DNA of 64,000 nt from Hordeum vulgare subsp. vulgare (taxonomy: Eukaryota; Streptophyta; Magnoliopsida; Poales; Poaceae), in assembly GCF_904849725.1 (NCBI RefSeq), contig NC_058521.1, positions 559,384,176-559,448,175 on the forward strand. The letters are read 5' to 3'. The notes beneath the pieces were generated by a model. It saw only the letters and a program-made list of their open reading frames with translations. It made no database searches and was not told where the DNA came from. Of this stretch, positions 45,724-58,414 are shown piece after piece (position 1 is the stretch's first letter; every line of letters starts with the position of its first letter). A program made the translations under genes and the position numbers.

Positions 45724-47548
45724 TGTTGGGGAACGTCGCATGGGAAACAAAAATTTCCCTACGCGCACGAAGTCCTATCATGGTGATGTCCATCTACGAG
45801 AGGGGATTTCCGATCTACGTACCCTTGTAGATCGCACAGCAGAAGCGTTAAGAAACGCGGTTGATGTAGTGGAACGTCCTCACGTCCCTCGATCCGCCCC
45901 GCGAACCGTCCCACGAACCGTCCCGCGATCCATCCCGCGATCCGCTCCGATCTAGTGCCGAATGGATGGCACCTCCGCGTTCAGCACACGTACAGCTCGA
46001 CGATGATCTCGGCCTTCTTGATCCAGCAAGAGAGACGGAGAGGTAGATGAGTTCTCCGGCAGCGTGACGGCGCTCCGGAGGTTGGTGGTGATCTAATCTC
46101 AGCAGGGCTCCGCCCGAGCTCCGCAGAAACGCGATCTAGAGGTAAAACCGTGGAGGTATGTGGTCGGGCTGCTGTGGCAAAAGTTGTCTCAAATCAGCCC
46201 TAAAAATCCACTATATATAGGAGGAGGGAGGGGAGGCTTGCCTTGAGGCTCAAGGAGCCCCAAGGGCTGCGCCACCAAGGGAGGAGGAGTCCTCCTCCAA
46301 TCCTAGTCCAACTAGGATTGGAAAGTGGAGTCTTCTCTCCTTTCCCACCTCTTTTTTTTTCTTTTCTCTTTGATTTTCTATCCTTGGCGCATAGGGCCTT
46401 CTTGGGCTGTTCCAACAGCCCACCAAGGGCTGGTGCGCCACCCCCAAGGCCTATGGGCTTCCCCGGGGTGGGTTCCCCCCCCCCCCGGTGAACACCCGGA
46501 ACCCATTCGTCATTCCCGGTAACTCCAAAAACCTTCCGGTAATCAAATGAGGTCATCCTATATATCAATCTTTGTTTCCGGACCATTCCGGAAACCCTCG
46601 TGACGTCCGTGATCTCATCCGGGATTCCGAACAACATTCGGTAACCAACCATATAACTCAAATACGCATAAAACAACGTCGAACCTTAAGTGTGCAGACC
46701 CTGCGGGTTCGAGAACTATGTAGACATGACCCGAGAGACTCCTCGGTCAATATCCAATAGCGGGACCTGGATGCCCATATTGGATCCCACATATTCTACG
46801 AAGATCTTATCGTTTGAACCTCAGTGCCAAGGATTCATATAATCCCGTATGTCATTCCCTTTGTCCTTCGGTATGTTACTTGCCCAAGATTCGATCGTCG
46901 GTATTCGAATACCTATTTCAATCTCGTTTACCGGCAAGTCTCTTTACTCGTTCCGTAATACTAGATCCCGCAACTTACACTAAGTCACATTGCTTGCAAG
47001 GCTTGTGTGTGATGTTGTATTACCGAGTGGGCCCCGAGATACCTCTCCGTCACACGGAGTGACAAATCCCAGTCTCGATCCATACTAACTCAACGAACAC
47101 CTTTGGAGATACCTGTAGAGCATCCTTATAGTCACCCAGTTATGTTGCGACGTTTGATACACACAAAGCATTACTCTGGTGTCAGTGAGTTATATGATCT
47201 CATGGTCATAGGAACAAATACTTGACACGCAGAAAACAGTAGCAACAAAATGACACGATCAACATGTTACGTCTATTAGTTTTGGGTCTAGTCCATCACA
47301 TGATTCTCCTAATGATGTGATCCCGTTATCAAGTAACAACACTTGCCTATGGCCAGGAAACCTTGACCATCTTTGATCAACGAGCTAGTCAACTAGAGGC
47401 TTACTAGGGACAGTGTTTTGTCTATGTATCCACACAAGTATTGTGTTTCCAATCAATACAATTATAGCATGGATAATAAACGATTATCCTGAACTAAGAA
47501 ATATAATAATAAATAATTTATTATTACCTCTAGGGCATATTTCCAACA
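45724..47548 (-). repeat. BARE #3 5' LTR
   Basis: A complete 1825 bp LTR, TGTTGGGG...TTCCAACA on the + strand. On the minus strand it starts TGTTGGAAATATG. It keeps the inverted repeats and a TATA near 46211-46218. The next bases, CTCGA (47549), belong to the Athila element. Confidence 0.9.
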
Positions 47549-48365
47549 CTCGATTCATCCATATCATGGTCATCAAAAGAAATCTGTCAATGAGGTTGAT
47601 CAAGTCTCCTTGACAAAAAAATTCGAATCACAAAAGAAAACGGAGAATTTTCGAATAGCCACTAGGTCACCTCAATGGTGCACATCCCCAACAATCAAAT
47701 CATACTTCATCTTCGCAGTAGGTATAGGGCATTCAAAGCTCCCAATAAGGATCGATGAAGTTTTTTTGATAGCATTGATGCAATGTACTCGATATTTTTT
47801 CTTCGGAAAGTGCACCGTATGCTCATTACCGTTGACATGGAAAGTGACATTGCCTTTGTTGCAATCAATAACAGCCCCTGTAGTGTTTAAAAAGGTTCTT
47901 CCAAGGATGACCGTCATGGCATCATCCTCGGGAATATCCAAGATAACAAAGTCCATCAAGATAGTAACGTTACAAACCACAACAGGCACATCCTCGCATA
48001 GAGAGGCATGACACTAACACCGGCTCCTAGGTCGCATAAAGCAGTTCTAACATAGTTGCCTTTAATCGAGCAAGGTATAGTGGGCACTCCGGGATCACTC
48101 GGTTTCTTAGGAGTTCCACCCTTGAAGGTATAATTAGCGAGCATGGTGGAAATCTCAACCTCAGGTATCCTCCTCTTATTAGTCACAATATCCTTCATGT
48201 ACTTAGCATACGGAGACATTTGAGCATATCTGTCAAACGCATTTGCAGAAAGACATGTCTAATCATTTCAACAAAGCGCTCAAAATCCTCATCATCCTTT
48301 TTCTTGGATGGTTTGGGAGGAAAGGGCATGGGTTTCTGAACCCATGGTTCCCTTTCTTTACCATG
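47549..48365 (-). pseudogene. Athila protease region (frameshifted)
   Basis: Minus-strand frames 48219-47956 and 47989-47672 overlap in different frames and together cover the aspartic protease domain. The first contains the active-site region CDLGAGVSVMP, where DLGA stands in for the usual D(S/T)GA. The second holds the flap and C-terminal half, including VILGRTFLNTTGAVID. The protein ends IVGDVHH at 47672. Downstream, 47549-47671 reads no further reverse transcriptase before BARE #3 begins. The protease would mature the Gag-Pol polyprotein. Confidence 0.75.
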
Positions 48366-50266
48366 CTACCTAACGATGAAATCGTTCTTATCGTATCTCT
48401 TATTCTTAGGTTGTGGGTTATCAAGATCAACAGGTTCAATCTCCACACCCTTATCATTGCTAGGTTGAGCATCATCATGGGCATCACTATTGATATTATC
48501 GGTGGGCTCATGTTCATCACCAGATTGTGTTTCAGCATCAAAGACAGAGATATCGTTTGGACTCTCAGGTGTAACAGCAACAGTGTTGCTAGCATGCAAG
48601 TTCCTATCATATTTCATCTTCTTCCTTGGTCATTGAGAATCTTGTTCAATTCTCTTAGGATGACCCTCAGGATACAAAGGTTCCTGGGTCATTCTACCGC
48701 CTCTAGTGACGACTCTGACAGAATTGTCATTCAACTCATTGAGCAAGTCATTCTGAGCCTTAAGTACTTGTTCTACTTGAGTAGTAACCATAGAGGCATG
48801 TTTACTCAAGAGCTTAAGATCATTGACATTTCTGTCTACACAAGCACTTAAATGACTAAGCATACGAGCATTATGTTCCAATTGTCTGCTAACATAATCA
48901 TTGAAACTTTGTTGTTTGGCAACAAAGTTTTCAAATTCATCCACGCATAAGCTAGCAGGCTTATCAAAAGGAATATCGCTCTCATTGAATCTACGAAGAG
49001 AATTTACTTCTACTACCTGTATCGGGTTATCAAGACCATGGATCTCTTCGATAGGTGGTAGATTTTTGACATCTTCAGATTTAATGCCTTTCTCTTTCAT
49101 AGATTTCTTAGCTTCTTGCATATCTTCAAGACTGAAGAATAGGATACCTCTTTTCTTAGGAGTTGGCTTAGGAGGTGGTTCGGGAATAGTCCAAGCATTC
49201 TCATTGCACAAGATATTATTCAATAGGATCTCAGCTTGTTCTATAGTTCGTTCCCTAGAAACACAACCAGCACAACTATCTAGGTGGTCTCTAGAAGCAT
49301 CGGTTAGTCCATTATAGAAGATATCAAGTATTTCATTCTTCTCAAGAGGGTGATCAGGCAAAGCATTCACTAGCTGGACGAGCATCCCCCAAGCTTGTGG
49401 GAGACTCTCTTCCTCAACTTGCGCAAAGTTGTATATTTCCTGCAAGGCAGCTTGCTTCTTATGGGCAGGGAAATATTTTTCAGAGAAGTAGTCTATCATA
49501 TCCTGGGGGCTACGCACACAACCAGGAGCAAGAGAAGTGAACCAGGTCTTACCATCATCCTTTAGTGAGAAAGGAAACAGCTTAAGGATATAGTAGTGGC
49601 GGATCTTTTCCTCACTCGTGAATAGGGTGGCTATATCGTGCAGTTTGGTAAGATGGGCTACAACCGTTTCACACTCATAACCGTGAAAAGGATCAGATTC
49701 GACCAGAGTGATTAACTCAGGGTCGACGGAGAATTCATAATCCTTATCGGTCACAAAGATAGGCGAAGTAGCAAACTTCGGGTCGTATTTCATCCTAGCG
49801 TTCAAAGATTTTTCTTTCCACTTGCGCAGTAATTTATCAACATCATAGCTATCCTTACAAGCAAGAAAGTCCTCAGCTATCTCTCCCTCCATAATATAAC
49901 CCTCAGGCATATCAGGCAATTCATATCTAGGAGAGCTAGTTCTAACAGGCAAAATAGCAGGTTCTACTTAATAGTATCAGCAGTTTCAGAAGTATCATCA
50001 CATCTAGCAGCAACTCTAGCAATTTGTGCATCAAGGAATGCACCTAGTGGCAAAGCAGTACTAATCATAGCATCATCGCAAGCATCATGGACAGCAGAAG
50101 TAGCACCATCAAGCACATACGACACATCAAAATTTCTAGTAGGAGGTGGTGTCGCAAACTTACTCATAACTGAAGGTGAATCAAGTGCAGAGCTAGACGG
50201 TAGTTCATTATCTGTCCTCGTAGTTGAGGGCAAGACTTTAGTTCTTGGATCTTTCGGATTCCTCAT
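48366..50266 (-). pseudogene. gag: Athila Gag (one frameshift, one nonsense)
   Basis: Gag begins MRNPKDPRTKV at 50266, about 50 bp after the primer binding site. It stops at 49964 because of an apparent one-base loss after ...TADTIK. The next frame, open 49952-48630, carries the retrotransposon gag domain: HYYILKLFPFSLKDDGKTWF near residue 120, FSEKYFP, and LPQAWGMLVQLVNALP. It is followed by a proline-rich linker and a coiled-coil-like tail. A TGA at 48630-48632 interrupts it, and the same frame continues to 48366 with an acidic segment. I see no zinc knuckle, which fits Athila-group gags. Total length would be about 630 residues. Confidence 0.8.
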
Positions 50267-50318
50267 AGTGATCAGCAGAAGTAAATCCCAAGTGACTCAG
50301 AGAATAGAGCTATGCCTC

Positions 50319-50334
50319 CCCGGCAACGGCGCCA
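50319..50334 (-). other. Athila primer binding site
   Basis: The minus-strand TGGCGCCGTTGCCGGG lies 11 bases inside the 5' LTR. TGGCGCC-type sites are common in plant gypsy elements. The exact tRNA is not identified. Confidence 0.65.
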
Positions 50335-50345
50335 GAAAATAGTCT

Positions 50346-51303
50346 TGATAACCCACAAGTATAGGGGATCGCAACAGTTTTCGAGGGTAGAGTATTCAAC
50401 CCAAATTTATTGATTCCACACAAGGGGAAGCCAAAGAATATTCTCAAGTATTAGCAGTTGAGTTGTCAATTCAACCACACCTGAAAGATTTAGTATCTGC
50501 AACAAAGTATCAGTAGCAAGGTAGTGTGATAGCAACATTAGCAACGGTAACCAGTAGCAGCAGTGACAACAGTAGTGACAGAGTAACAGTAGCAGTAGTG
50601 ACAGCAGTAGCAGCAAAGTAACAGTAACAGCTGCGACAGCAGTAGCAGCAAAGTAACGTAGCAAGGACCAGTAGGAAAAACTCGTAGGCATTGGATCGGT
50701 GATGGATGATTATGCCGGATGCTTTTCATCGTGCCACAGTTATAACATGGAGAGATGTGTAAATAGCTACAATTCGTCAATGTAATGTAGGCATGTATTC
50801 CGTATGTAGTCATACGTGCTTAGGGAAAAGAACTTGCATGACATCTATTGTCCATCCCTCCCGTGGCAGCAGGGTCCTAATGGAAACTACGGGATATTAA
50901 GGTTCTCCTTTTAATAAAGAACCAGACCAACGCATTAACACTTGGTGAATACATGAACTCCTCATACTATGGTCATCTCCGGGAGTGGTTCCGGCTATTG
51001 TCACTCCGGGATTGCCGGGTCATAACACATAGTAGGTGACTACAACTTGCAAGATAGGATCAAGAACACACATATATTGGCGACAACATAATAGGTTCAG
51101 ATCTGAAATCATGGCACTCGGGCCCTAGTGACAAGCATTTAGCATGGCAAAGTAGTAGCAACATCAATTTCGGAACATAGTGGATACTAGGGATCAATCC
51201 CCGTCAAAACTAACTCGATTACATGATAGATCTCATCCAACCCATCACCGTCCATCAAGCCTACGATGAGATTACTCACGAACGGTGAAGAGCATCATGG
51301 AAT
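50346..51303 (-). repeat. Athila 5' LTR, proximal piece
   Basis: LTR sequence starting TGATAACCCACAAG, nearly the same as 13689-14640, up to the BARE #2 insertion after CATCATGGAAT. The second piece is 59214-59555. About 170 bp of LTR between them is missing, lost together with the outer part of the BARE #2 5' LTR. Confidence 0.87.
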
Positions 51304-53127
51304 TGTTGGGGAACGTCGCATGGGAAACAAAAAAATTCCTACACGCACAAAGACCTATCATGGTGATGTCCATCTACGAGAGGGGATGTGTGATCTACAT
51401 ACCCTTGTAGACCGTACAGCAGAAGCGTTAGTGAACGCGGTTGATGTAGTGGAACGTCCTCACGTCCCTCGATCCGCCCCGCGAACCGTCCCCTCATCAG
51501 TCCCATGATCTAGTGCCGAACGGAAGGCACCTCCGCGTTCAGCACACGTATAGCTCGATGATGATCTCGGCCTTCTTGATCCAGCAAGAGAGACAGAGAG
51601 GTAGAAGAGTTCTCCGGCAGCGTGACGGCGCTCCGGAGGTTGGTGATGATCTCGTCTCAGCAGGGCTCCGCCCGAGCTCCCCAGAAACGCGATCTAGAGG
51701 CAAAACCGTGGAGATATATGGTCGGGCTGCCGTGGCAAAGTTGTGTCAAATCAGCCCTAAAACCTCCGTATATATAGGGGGAAGAGGGCGAGCCTTGCCT
51801 TGGGGTCCAAGGACCCCTAAGGGCTTATGCCGAGCCAAGGGGGGCAGCCCTCCCCTTCCAAACCGAGTCCAACTAGGTTTGGAAGGAGGAGTCCTTCCCC
51901 CTTTTCCCACCTCCTCTTTTTTTTTCTCTTTGATTTTTCTTCCTATGGCGCATAGGGCTCTTTTGGGCTGTTCCACCAGCCCACTAAGGGCTGGTGCGCC
52001 ACCCCAATGCCTATGGGCTTCCCCGGGGTGGGTTGCCCCCCCCCCCCCCCCCGGTGAACTCCCGGAACCCATTCGTCATTCCCGGTACATTCCCGGTAAC
52101 TCCGAAAACCTTCCGGTAATCAAATGAGGTCATCCTATATATCAATCTTTGTTTCCGGACCATTCCGGAAACCCTCGTGACGTCCGTGATCTCATCCGGG
52201 ACTCTGAACAACATTCGGTAACCAACCATATAACTCAAATACGCATAAAACAACGTCGAACCTTAAGTGTGCAGACCCTGCGGGTTCGAGAACTATGTAG
52301 ACATGACCCGAGAGACTCCTCGGTCAATATCCAATAGCGGGACCTGGATGCTCATATAGGATCCTACATATTCTACGAAGATCTTATCGTTTGAACCTCA
52401 GTGCCAAGGATTCATATAATCATGTATGTCATTCCCTTTGTCCTTCGGTATGTTACTTGCCCGAGATTCGATCGTTAGTATCCGTATACCTATTTCAATC
52501 TCGTTTACCGGCAAGTCTCTTTACTCGTTCTGTAATACAAGATCCCGCAACTTACACTAAGTCACATTGCTTGCAAGGCTTGTGTGTGATGTTGTATTAC
52601 CGAGTGGGCCCCGAGATACCTCTCCGTCACACGGAGTGACAAATCCCAGTCTTGATCCATACTAACTCAACGAACACCTTCGGAGATACCTGTAGAGCAT
52701 CTTTATAGTCACCCAGTTACGTTGCGACGTTTGATACACACAAAGTATTCCTCCGGTGTTAGTGAGTTATATGATCTCATGGTCATAGGAACAAATACTT
52801 GACACGCAGAAAACAGTAGCAACAAAATGAGACGATCAACATGCTATGTCTATTAGTTTGGGTCTAGTCCATCACGTGATTCTCCAAATGACGTGATCCA
52901 GTTACCAAGCAACAACACCTTGTTCATAATCAGAAGACACTGACTATCTTTGATCAACTGGCTAGCCAACTAGAGGCTTGCTAGGGACAGTGTTTTGTCT
53001 ATGTATCCACACATGTAAATGAGTCTTCATTCAATACAATTATAGCATTGATAATAAACGATTATCTTGATACAGGAATTATAATAATAACTACATTTAT
53101 TATTGCCTCTAGGGCATAATTCCAACA
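51304..53127 (-). repeat. BARE #2 3' LTR, complete
   Basis: An intact 1824 bp LTR, TGTTGGGG...TTCCAACA on the + strand, TGTTGGAATTATG on its own strand. It includes a TATA (51769-51776), the three inverted repeats, and a 17-C homopolymer at 52036-52052. It is the best length reference for the family in this window. Confidence 0.92.
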
Positions 53128-53141
53128 GTCTCCCACTTGCA
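53128..53141 (-). other. BARE #2 polypurine tract
   Basis: GTCTCCCACTTGCA on the + strand directly follows the 3' LTR. It is the complement of the tract at 21955-21968. Confidence 0.8.
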
Positions 53142-53179
53142 CTAGAGTCAATAATCTAGCCCTCACATCATCATGCGAA

Positions 53180-56100
53180 TTACATTGTAATAAATCTAAC
53201 ACCCATACAGTTCTGGTGTTGATCATGCTTTGCCCATGGAAGAGGTTTAGTCAGCGGGTGTGCTACATTCAGATCCGTGTGCACTTTGCATATATTTACG
53301 TCCTCCCCTTCGACGTAGTCGCGGATGAGGTTGAAGTGTCGTTTGATCTGTCTGGACTTCTTGTGAAACCGTGGTTCCTTTGCTAAGGCAATGCCACCCG
53401 TGTTGTCACAGAACAAGGTTATTGGATTCAGTGCGCTTGGCACCACTCCAAGATCCGTCATGAACTGCTTCATCCAGACACCCTCCTTAGCCGCCTCCGA
53501 GGCAGCCATGTACTCAGCTTCACATGTAGAATCTGCTACAACGCTTTGCTTGGAACTGCACCAGCTTACCGCACCCCCATTAAGAATAAATATGTATCTG
53601 GTTTGCGACTTAGAGTCGTCCGGATCTGTGTCAAAGCTTGCATCGACGTAACCTTTTACGGCGAGCTCTTCATCACCTCCATACACGAGAAACATCTCCT
53701 TAGTCCTTTTCAGGTACTTCAGGATATTCTTGACCGTCGTCCAGTGATCCACTCCTGGATTACTCTGGAACCTACCTGCCATACTTATGGCCAGGCTAAC
53801 GTCCGGTCTAGTGCACATCATTGCATACATGATAGAACCTATGGCTGAAGCATAGGGGACGGAGCGCATATGCTCTCTATCCTCATCAGTTGATGGGCAC
53901 TGAGTCTTACTCAATCTCGTACCTTGTAAAACTGGCAAGAACCCTTTCTTGGACTGTTCCATTTTGAACCTCTTCAAAACTTTATCAAGGTATGTGCTTT
54001 GTGAAAGTCCTATCAGGCGTTTTGATCTATCCCTGTAGATCTTAATGCCTAGAATGTAAGCAGCTTCTCCTAGGTCCTTCATAGAGAAACTTTTATTCAA
54101 GTAATCCTTTATGCTCTCCAAAAACTCCACGTTGTTTCCAATCAGCAATATGTCATCCACATATAATATTAGAAACGCCACAGAGCTCCCACTCACTTTC
54201 TTGTAAATACAAGATTCTCCAACCACTTGTATAAACCCAAATGCTTTGATCACCTCATCAAAGCGTTTGTTCCAACTCCGAGATGCTTGCACCAGTCCAT
54301 AAATGGATCATTGGAGCTTGCACACCTTGTTAGCATTCTTAGGATCGACAAAACCTTCGGGTTGCATCATATACAACTCTTCCTTAAGGAAACTGTTAAG
54401 GAACGCCATTTTGACATCCATCTGCCAGATTTCATAATCGAAAAATGCAGCTATTGCTAACATGATTCTAACGGTCTTAAGCATCGCTACGGGTGAGAAT
54501 GTCTCATCGTAGTCAACTCCTTGAACTTGTGAAAAACCCTTTGCCACAAGTCGAGCTTTATAAACGGTCACATTGCCGTCAGCGTCCGTCTTCCTCTTAA
54601 AGATCCATTTGTTCTAAATAGCCTTGCGGCCCTCAGGTAGTACTTCCAAAGTCCACACTTTGTTCTCATACATGGATCCTATCTCGGACTTCATGGCTTC
54701 TAGCCATTTGTTAGAATCTGGGCCCACCATTGCTTCTTCATAATTTGCAGGTTCATTGGTGTCTAACAACATGATTGATAATACGGGATTACCGTACCAC
54801 TCTGGAGCAGCACGTGGTCTCGTCGACCTGCGTGGTTCGACAGAAACTTGAACCGGAGTTTCATGATCATCGTCATTAACTTCCTCCTCAACCGGCGTTG
54901 CAACGACAGAGGTTTCCCCTTGCCATGCGCCACCATCCAGAGGGATGAGAGGTTCGACAACCTCGTCAAGTTCTATCTTCCTCCCACTCAATTCTTTCGA
55001 GAGAAACTCCTTCTCGAGAAAAGCTCCGTTTTTAGCAACAAACACTTTGCCCTCGGATTTGAGATAGAAGGTGTACCCAACTGTCTCTTTTGGGTAACCT
55101 ATGAAGATGCACCTTTCCGCTTTGGGTTCCAACTTTTCAGGCTGAAGATTTTTGACATAAGCATCACATCCCCAAACTTTAAGAAACGACAACTTTGGCC
55201 TTTTGCCGTACCACGGTTCGTATGGTGTCGTCTCAACGGATTTTGATGGTGCCCTATTTAAAGTGAATGCAGCTGTTTCTAATGCATAGCCCCAAAATGA
55301 TAACGGCAAATCGGTAAGAGACATCATAGATCGCACCATCTCTAATAAAGTATGATTACGACGTTCGGACACACCATTACGCTGTGGTGTTCGAGGTGGT
55401 GTTAACTGTGAAACAATTCCACATTGTCTTAAGTGAGCACCAAACTCGAAACTCATATATTCACCCCCACGATCAGACCGTAGGAACTTGATCTTCTTGT
55501 TACGATGATTTTCAACTTCACTCTGAAATTGCTTGAACTTTTCAAAAGTTTCATACTTATGCTTCATTAAGTAGACATAACCATATCTACTCAAATCGTC
55601 AGTGAAGGTGAGAAAATAACGATATCCGCCGCGTGCCTCTACGCTCATCGGACCACACACATCGGTATGTATGATTTCCAACATGTCACTTGCACGCTCC
55701 ATTGTTCCGGAGAACGGAGTTTTAGTCATCTTGCCCATGAGGCATGGTTCGCACGTGTCAAGTGAATCAAAGTCAAGTGACTCCAAAAGTCCATCGGCAT
55801 GGAGTTTCTTCATGCGCTTTACACCAATATGACCTAAGCGGCAGTGCCACAAAAATATAGCGCTATCATTGTTAACTCTAACTCTTTTGGTCTCAATGTT
55901 ATGTATGTGTGTATCACTATCAAGATTCAATATGAACAATCCTCTCACATTGGGTGCATGACCATAAAAGATGTTACTCATAGAAATAGAACAACCATTA
56001 TTCTGTGACTTAAAAGAGTAACCGTCTCGCAATAAACAAGATCCAGATATAATGTTCATGCTCAACGCAGGCACTAAATAACAATGATTCAAGTTCATAA

Positions 56101-57160
56101 CTAATCCTGATGGTAATTGAAGTGAAACTGTGCCGACGGCGATTGCATCAACCTTGGAACCATTTCCTACGCGTATCGTTACTTCATCTTTCGCCAGCCT
56201 TCGTCTATTCCGCAGTTCCTGTTTCGAGTTGCAAATATGAGCAACAGAACCGGTATCGAATACCCAGGCACTACTACGAGAGCCGGTTAAGTACACATCA
56301 ATAACATGTATATCAAATATACCTGATTTTTCTTTGGCCGCCTTCTTATCAGCCAGATACTTGGGGCAATTGCGCTTCCAGTGACCCATACCCTTGCAAT
56401 AGTAACACTTTGTTTCAGGCTTAGGTCCAGCTTTGGGTTTCTTCGTCGGATTGGCAACAGGCTTGCCGCTCTTCTTTGAATTACCCTTCTTGCCTTTTCC
56501 GTTTCTCTTGAAACTAATGGTCTTATTCACCATCAACACTTGATGCTCTTTACGGAGTTCAGACTCTGCAACTTTCAGCATCGCAAACAACTCACCGGGA
56601 GACTTGTTCATCCCTTGCATGTTGTAGTTCAACACAAAGCCTTCATAGCTTGGCGGCGGTGATTGAAGGATTCTGTCAGTGATAGCTTCTTGCGGGAGTT
56701 CAATCCCCAGCTCAGCTAGACGGTTTGAGTACCCAGACATTTTGAGCACATGTTCACTGACAGACGAGTTCTCCTCCATCTTGCAAGCATAGAATTTATC
56801 GGAGGTCTCATACCTCTCGATCCGGGCGTTCTTCTGAAAGATAAACTTCAACTCGTGGAACATCTCAAATGCTCAATGACGCTCAAAGCGACGTTGAAGT
56901 CCCGGTTCTAAGCCATACAAGACTGCACATTGAACTACTGAGTAGTCCTCCTTACGTGCTAACCAAGCGTTCTTAACATCCTGATCAGCCGTAGCGGGTG
57001 GTTGATCTCCTAGCGCAGCATTAAGGACATAATCCTTCTTCCCAGCTTGTAAGATTAGCTTAAGATTACGAGCCCATTCTACAAAGTTGCTTCCATCATC
57101 TTTCAACTTAGCTTTCTCTAGGAACGTATTAAAATTCAGGGTGACTGTCGCGTGAGCCAT
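53180..57160 (-). pseudogene. gag-pol: BARE #2 Gag-Pol polyprotein with three nonsense codons
   Basis: A single minus-strand frame of 1327 codons runs from ATG 57160 to the stop at 53180, with no frameshift. Three in-frame stops break it: TGA at 56873-56875 (residue ~96, in Gag), TAG at 54614-54616 (start of reverse transcriptase) and TGA at 54308-54310 (within reverse transcriptase). In order: Gag; CCHC knuckle CYYCKGMGHWKRNC (~56390); protease DTGS (~56255); integrase WHCRLGH...CEPC with catalytic D, D, E; reverse transcriptase with YVDD near 54160; RNase H with YVDAS, CEAEY and CDN. The RNase H glutamate missing in #1 is present here. A conserved Gly in SQTGY is Arg. Reading-frame length equals that of #1 plus one base. 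Confidence 0.92.
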
Positions 57161-58400
57161 GATCTACAACACAAATATATTCAAAGTGGACTTAGACTAC
57201 GTTCAAGATAATTAGAGTTTAACTTAATCAAATTATTCGCTAAACTCCCACTCAAAAAGTACATCTCTCTAGTCATTTGAGTGGTTCATGATCCACTTAC
57301 ACTAGCTCAAGTCCGATCATCACGTGAGTTGAGTATAGTTTCAGTGGTAAGCATCCCTATGCTAATCATATCATCTATATGATTCATGATCGACCTTTCG
57401 GTCTCATGTGTTCCGAGGCCATGTCTGCACATGCTAGGCTCGTCAAGCTTAACCCGAGTGTTCCGCGTGCGCAACTGTTTTGCACCCGTTGTATGTGAAC
57501 GTTGAGTCTATCACACCCGATCATCACGTGGTGTCTCAAAACGACGAACTGTAGCAACGGTGCACAATCGGGGAGAACACAATTTCGTCTTGAAATTTTA
57601 TTGAGAGATCACCTCATAATGCTACCGTCGTTCTAAGCAAAATAAGGTGCATAAAAGGATGAACATCACATGTAATTCATAAGTGACATGATATGGCCAT
57701 CATTACGTGCTCCTTGATCTCCATCACCAAAGCACCGGCACGATCTTCTTGTCACCGGCGCCACACCATGATCTCCATCAACGTGTCGCCATCGGGGTTG
57801 TCGTGCTACTCATACTATTACTACTAAAGCTACATCCTAGCAAAATAGTAAACGCATCTGCAAGCACAAACTTTAGTATAAAGACAACCCTATGGCTCCT
57901 GAATGTTGCCGTACCATCGACGTGCAAGTCGATATTATCTATTACAACATGATCATCTCATACATCCAATATATCACATCACATCGTTGGCCATATCACA
58001 TCACAAGCATACCGTGCAAAAACAAGTTAGACGTCCTCTAATTTTGTTGTTGCATGTTTTACGTGGTGACCATGGGTTCTAGTAGGATCGCATCTTACTT
58101 ACGCAAACACCACAACGGAGATATATGAGTTGCTATTTAACCTCATCCAAGGACCTCCTTGGTCAAATCCGATTCAACTAAAGTTGGAGAAACTGACACC
58201 CGCCAGCCATCTTTGAGCAACGGAGTTACTCGTAACGATGAAACCGATCTCTCGTAAGCGTACGAGTAATGTCGGTCCGAGCCGCTTCGATCCAACAATA
58301 CCGCGGAATCAAGAAAAGACTAAGGAGGGCAGCAAAACGCACATCACCGCCCACAAAAACTTTTGTGTTCTACTCAAGAAGACATCTACGCATGAACCTA
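57161..58400 (-). other. BARE #2 untranslated leader
   Basis: A 1.24 kb non-coding leader matching the other copies. The frame at 57707-57952 and similar short ORFs recur in other leaders but have no domain. Confidence 0.72.
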
Positions 58401-58413
58401 GCTCATGATGGCA
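58401..58413 (-). other. BARE #2 primer binding site
   Basis: The minus-strand TGCCATCATGAGC, one base inside the 5' LTR, differs by one base from the site in the other copies (TGGCATCATGAGC). Confidence 0.72.
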
Positions 58414-58414
58414 C

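Larger units (their letters stand above)
39579..47548 (-). mobile_element. BARE-like element #3, gag-defective
   Basis: A minus-strand Copia element with 3' LTR 39579-40731 (truncated), polypurine tract, decayed coding region, leader, primer binding site and complete 5' LTR 45724-47548. The right flank is Athila protease-region sequence. The left flank is the Maximus LTR, so no TSD can be read. Its LTR start is of the AAATATG subtype, and its gag lesions match those of A and E0. Confidence 0.87.

Noticed and set aside
13750..50691. Leucine-rich minus-strand frames at 13750-14034 and 50407-50691 that look like membrane proteins.
   Set aside because: They are translations of the CAG/GTA-word tract in the Athila LTR, present identically in both LTRs.
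7207..52639. A recurring 82-residue antisense frame in BARE LTRs (for example 7207-7455, 15331-15579, 22459-22707 on minus; 29019-29267, 39997-40245, 46814-47062, 52391-52639 on plus).
   Set aside because: It lies in the same LTR segment each time and the copies are recent relatives, so shared openness is expected. No domain, and the older LTRs L1 and E0 do not keep it.
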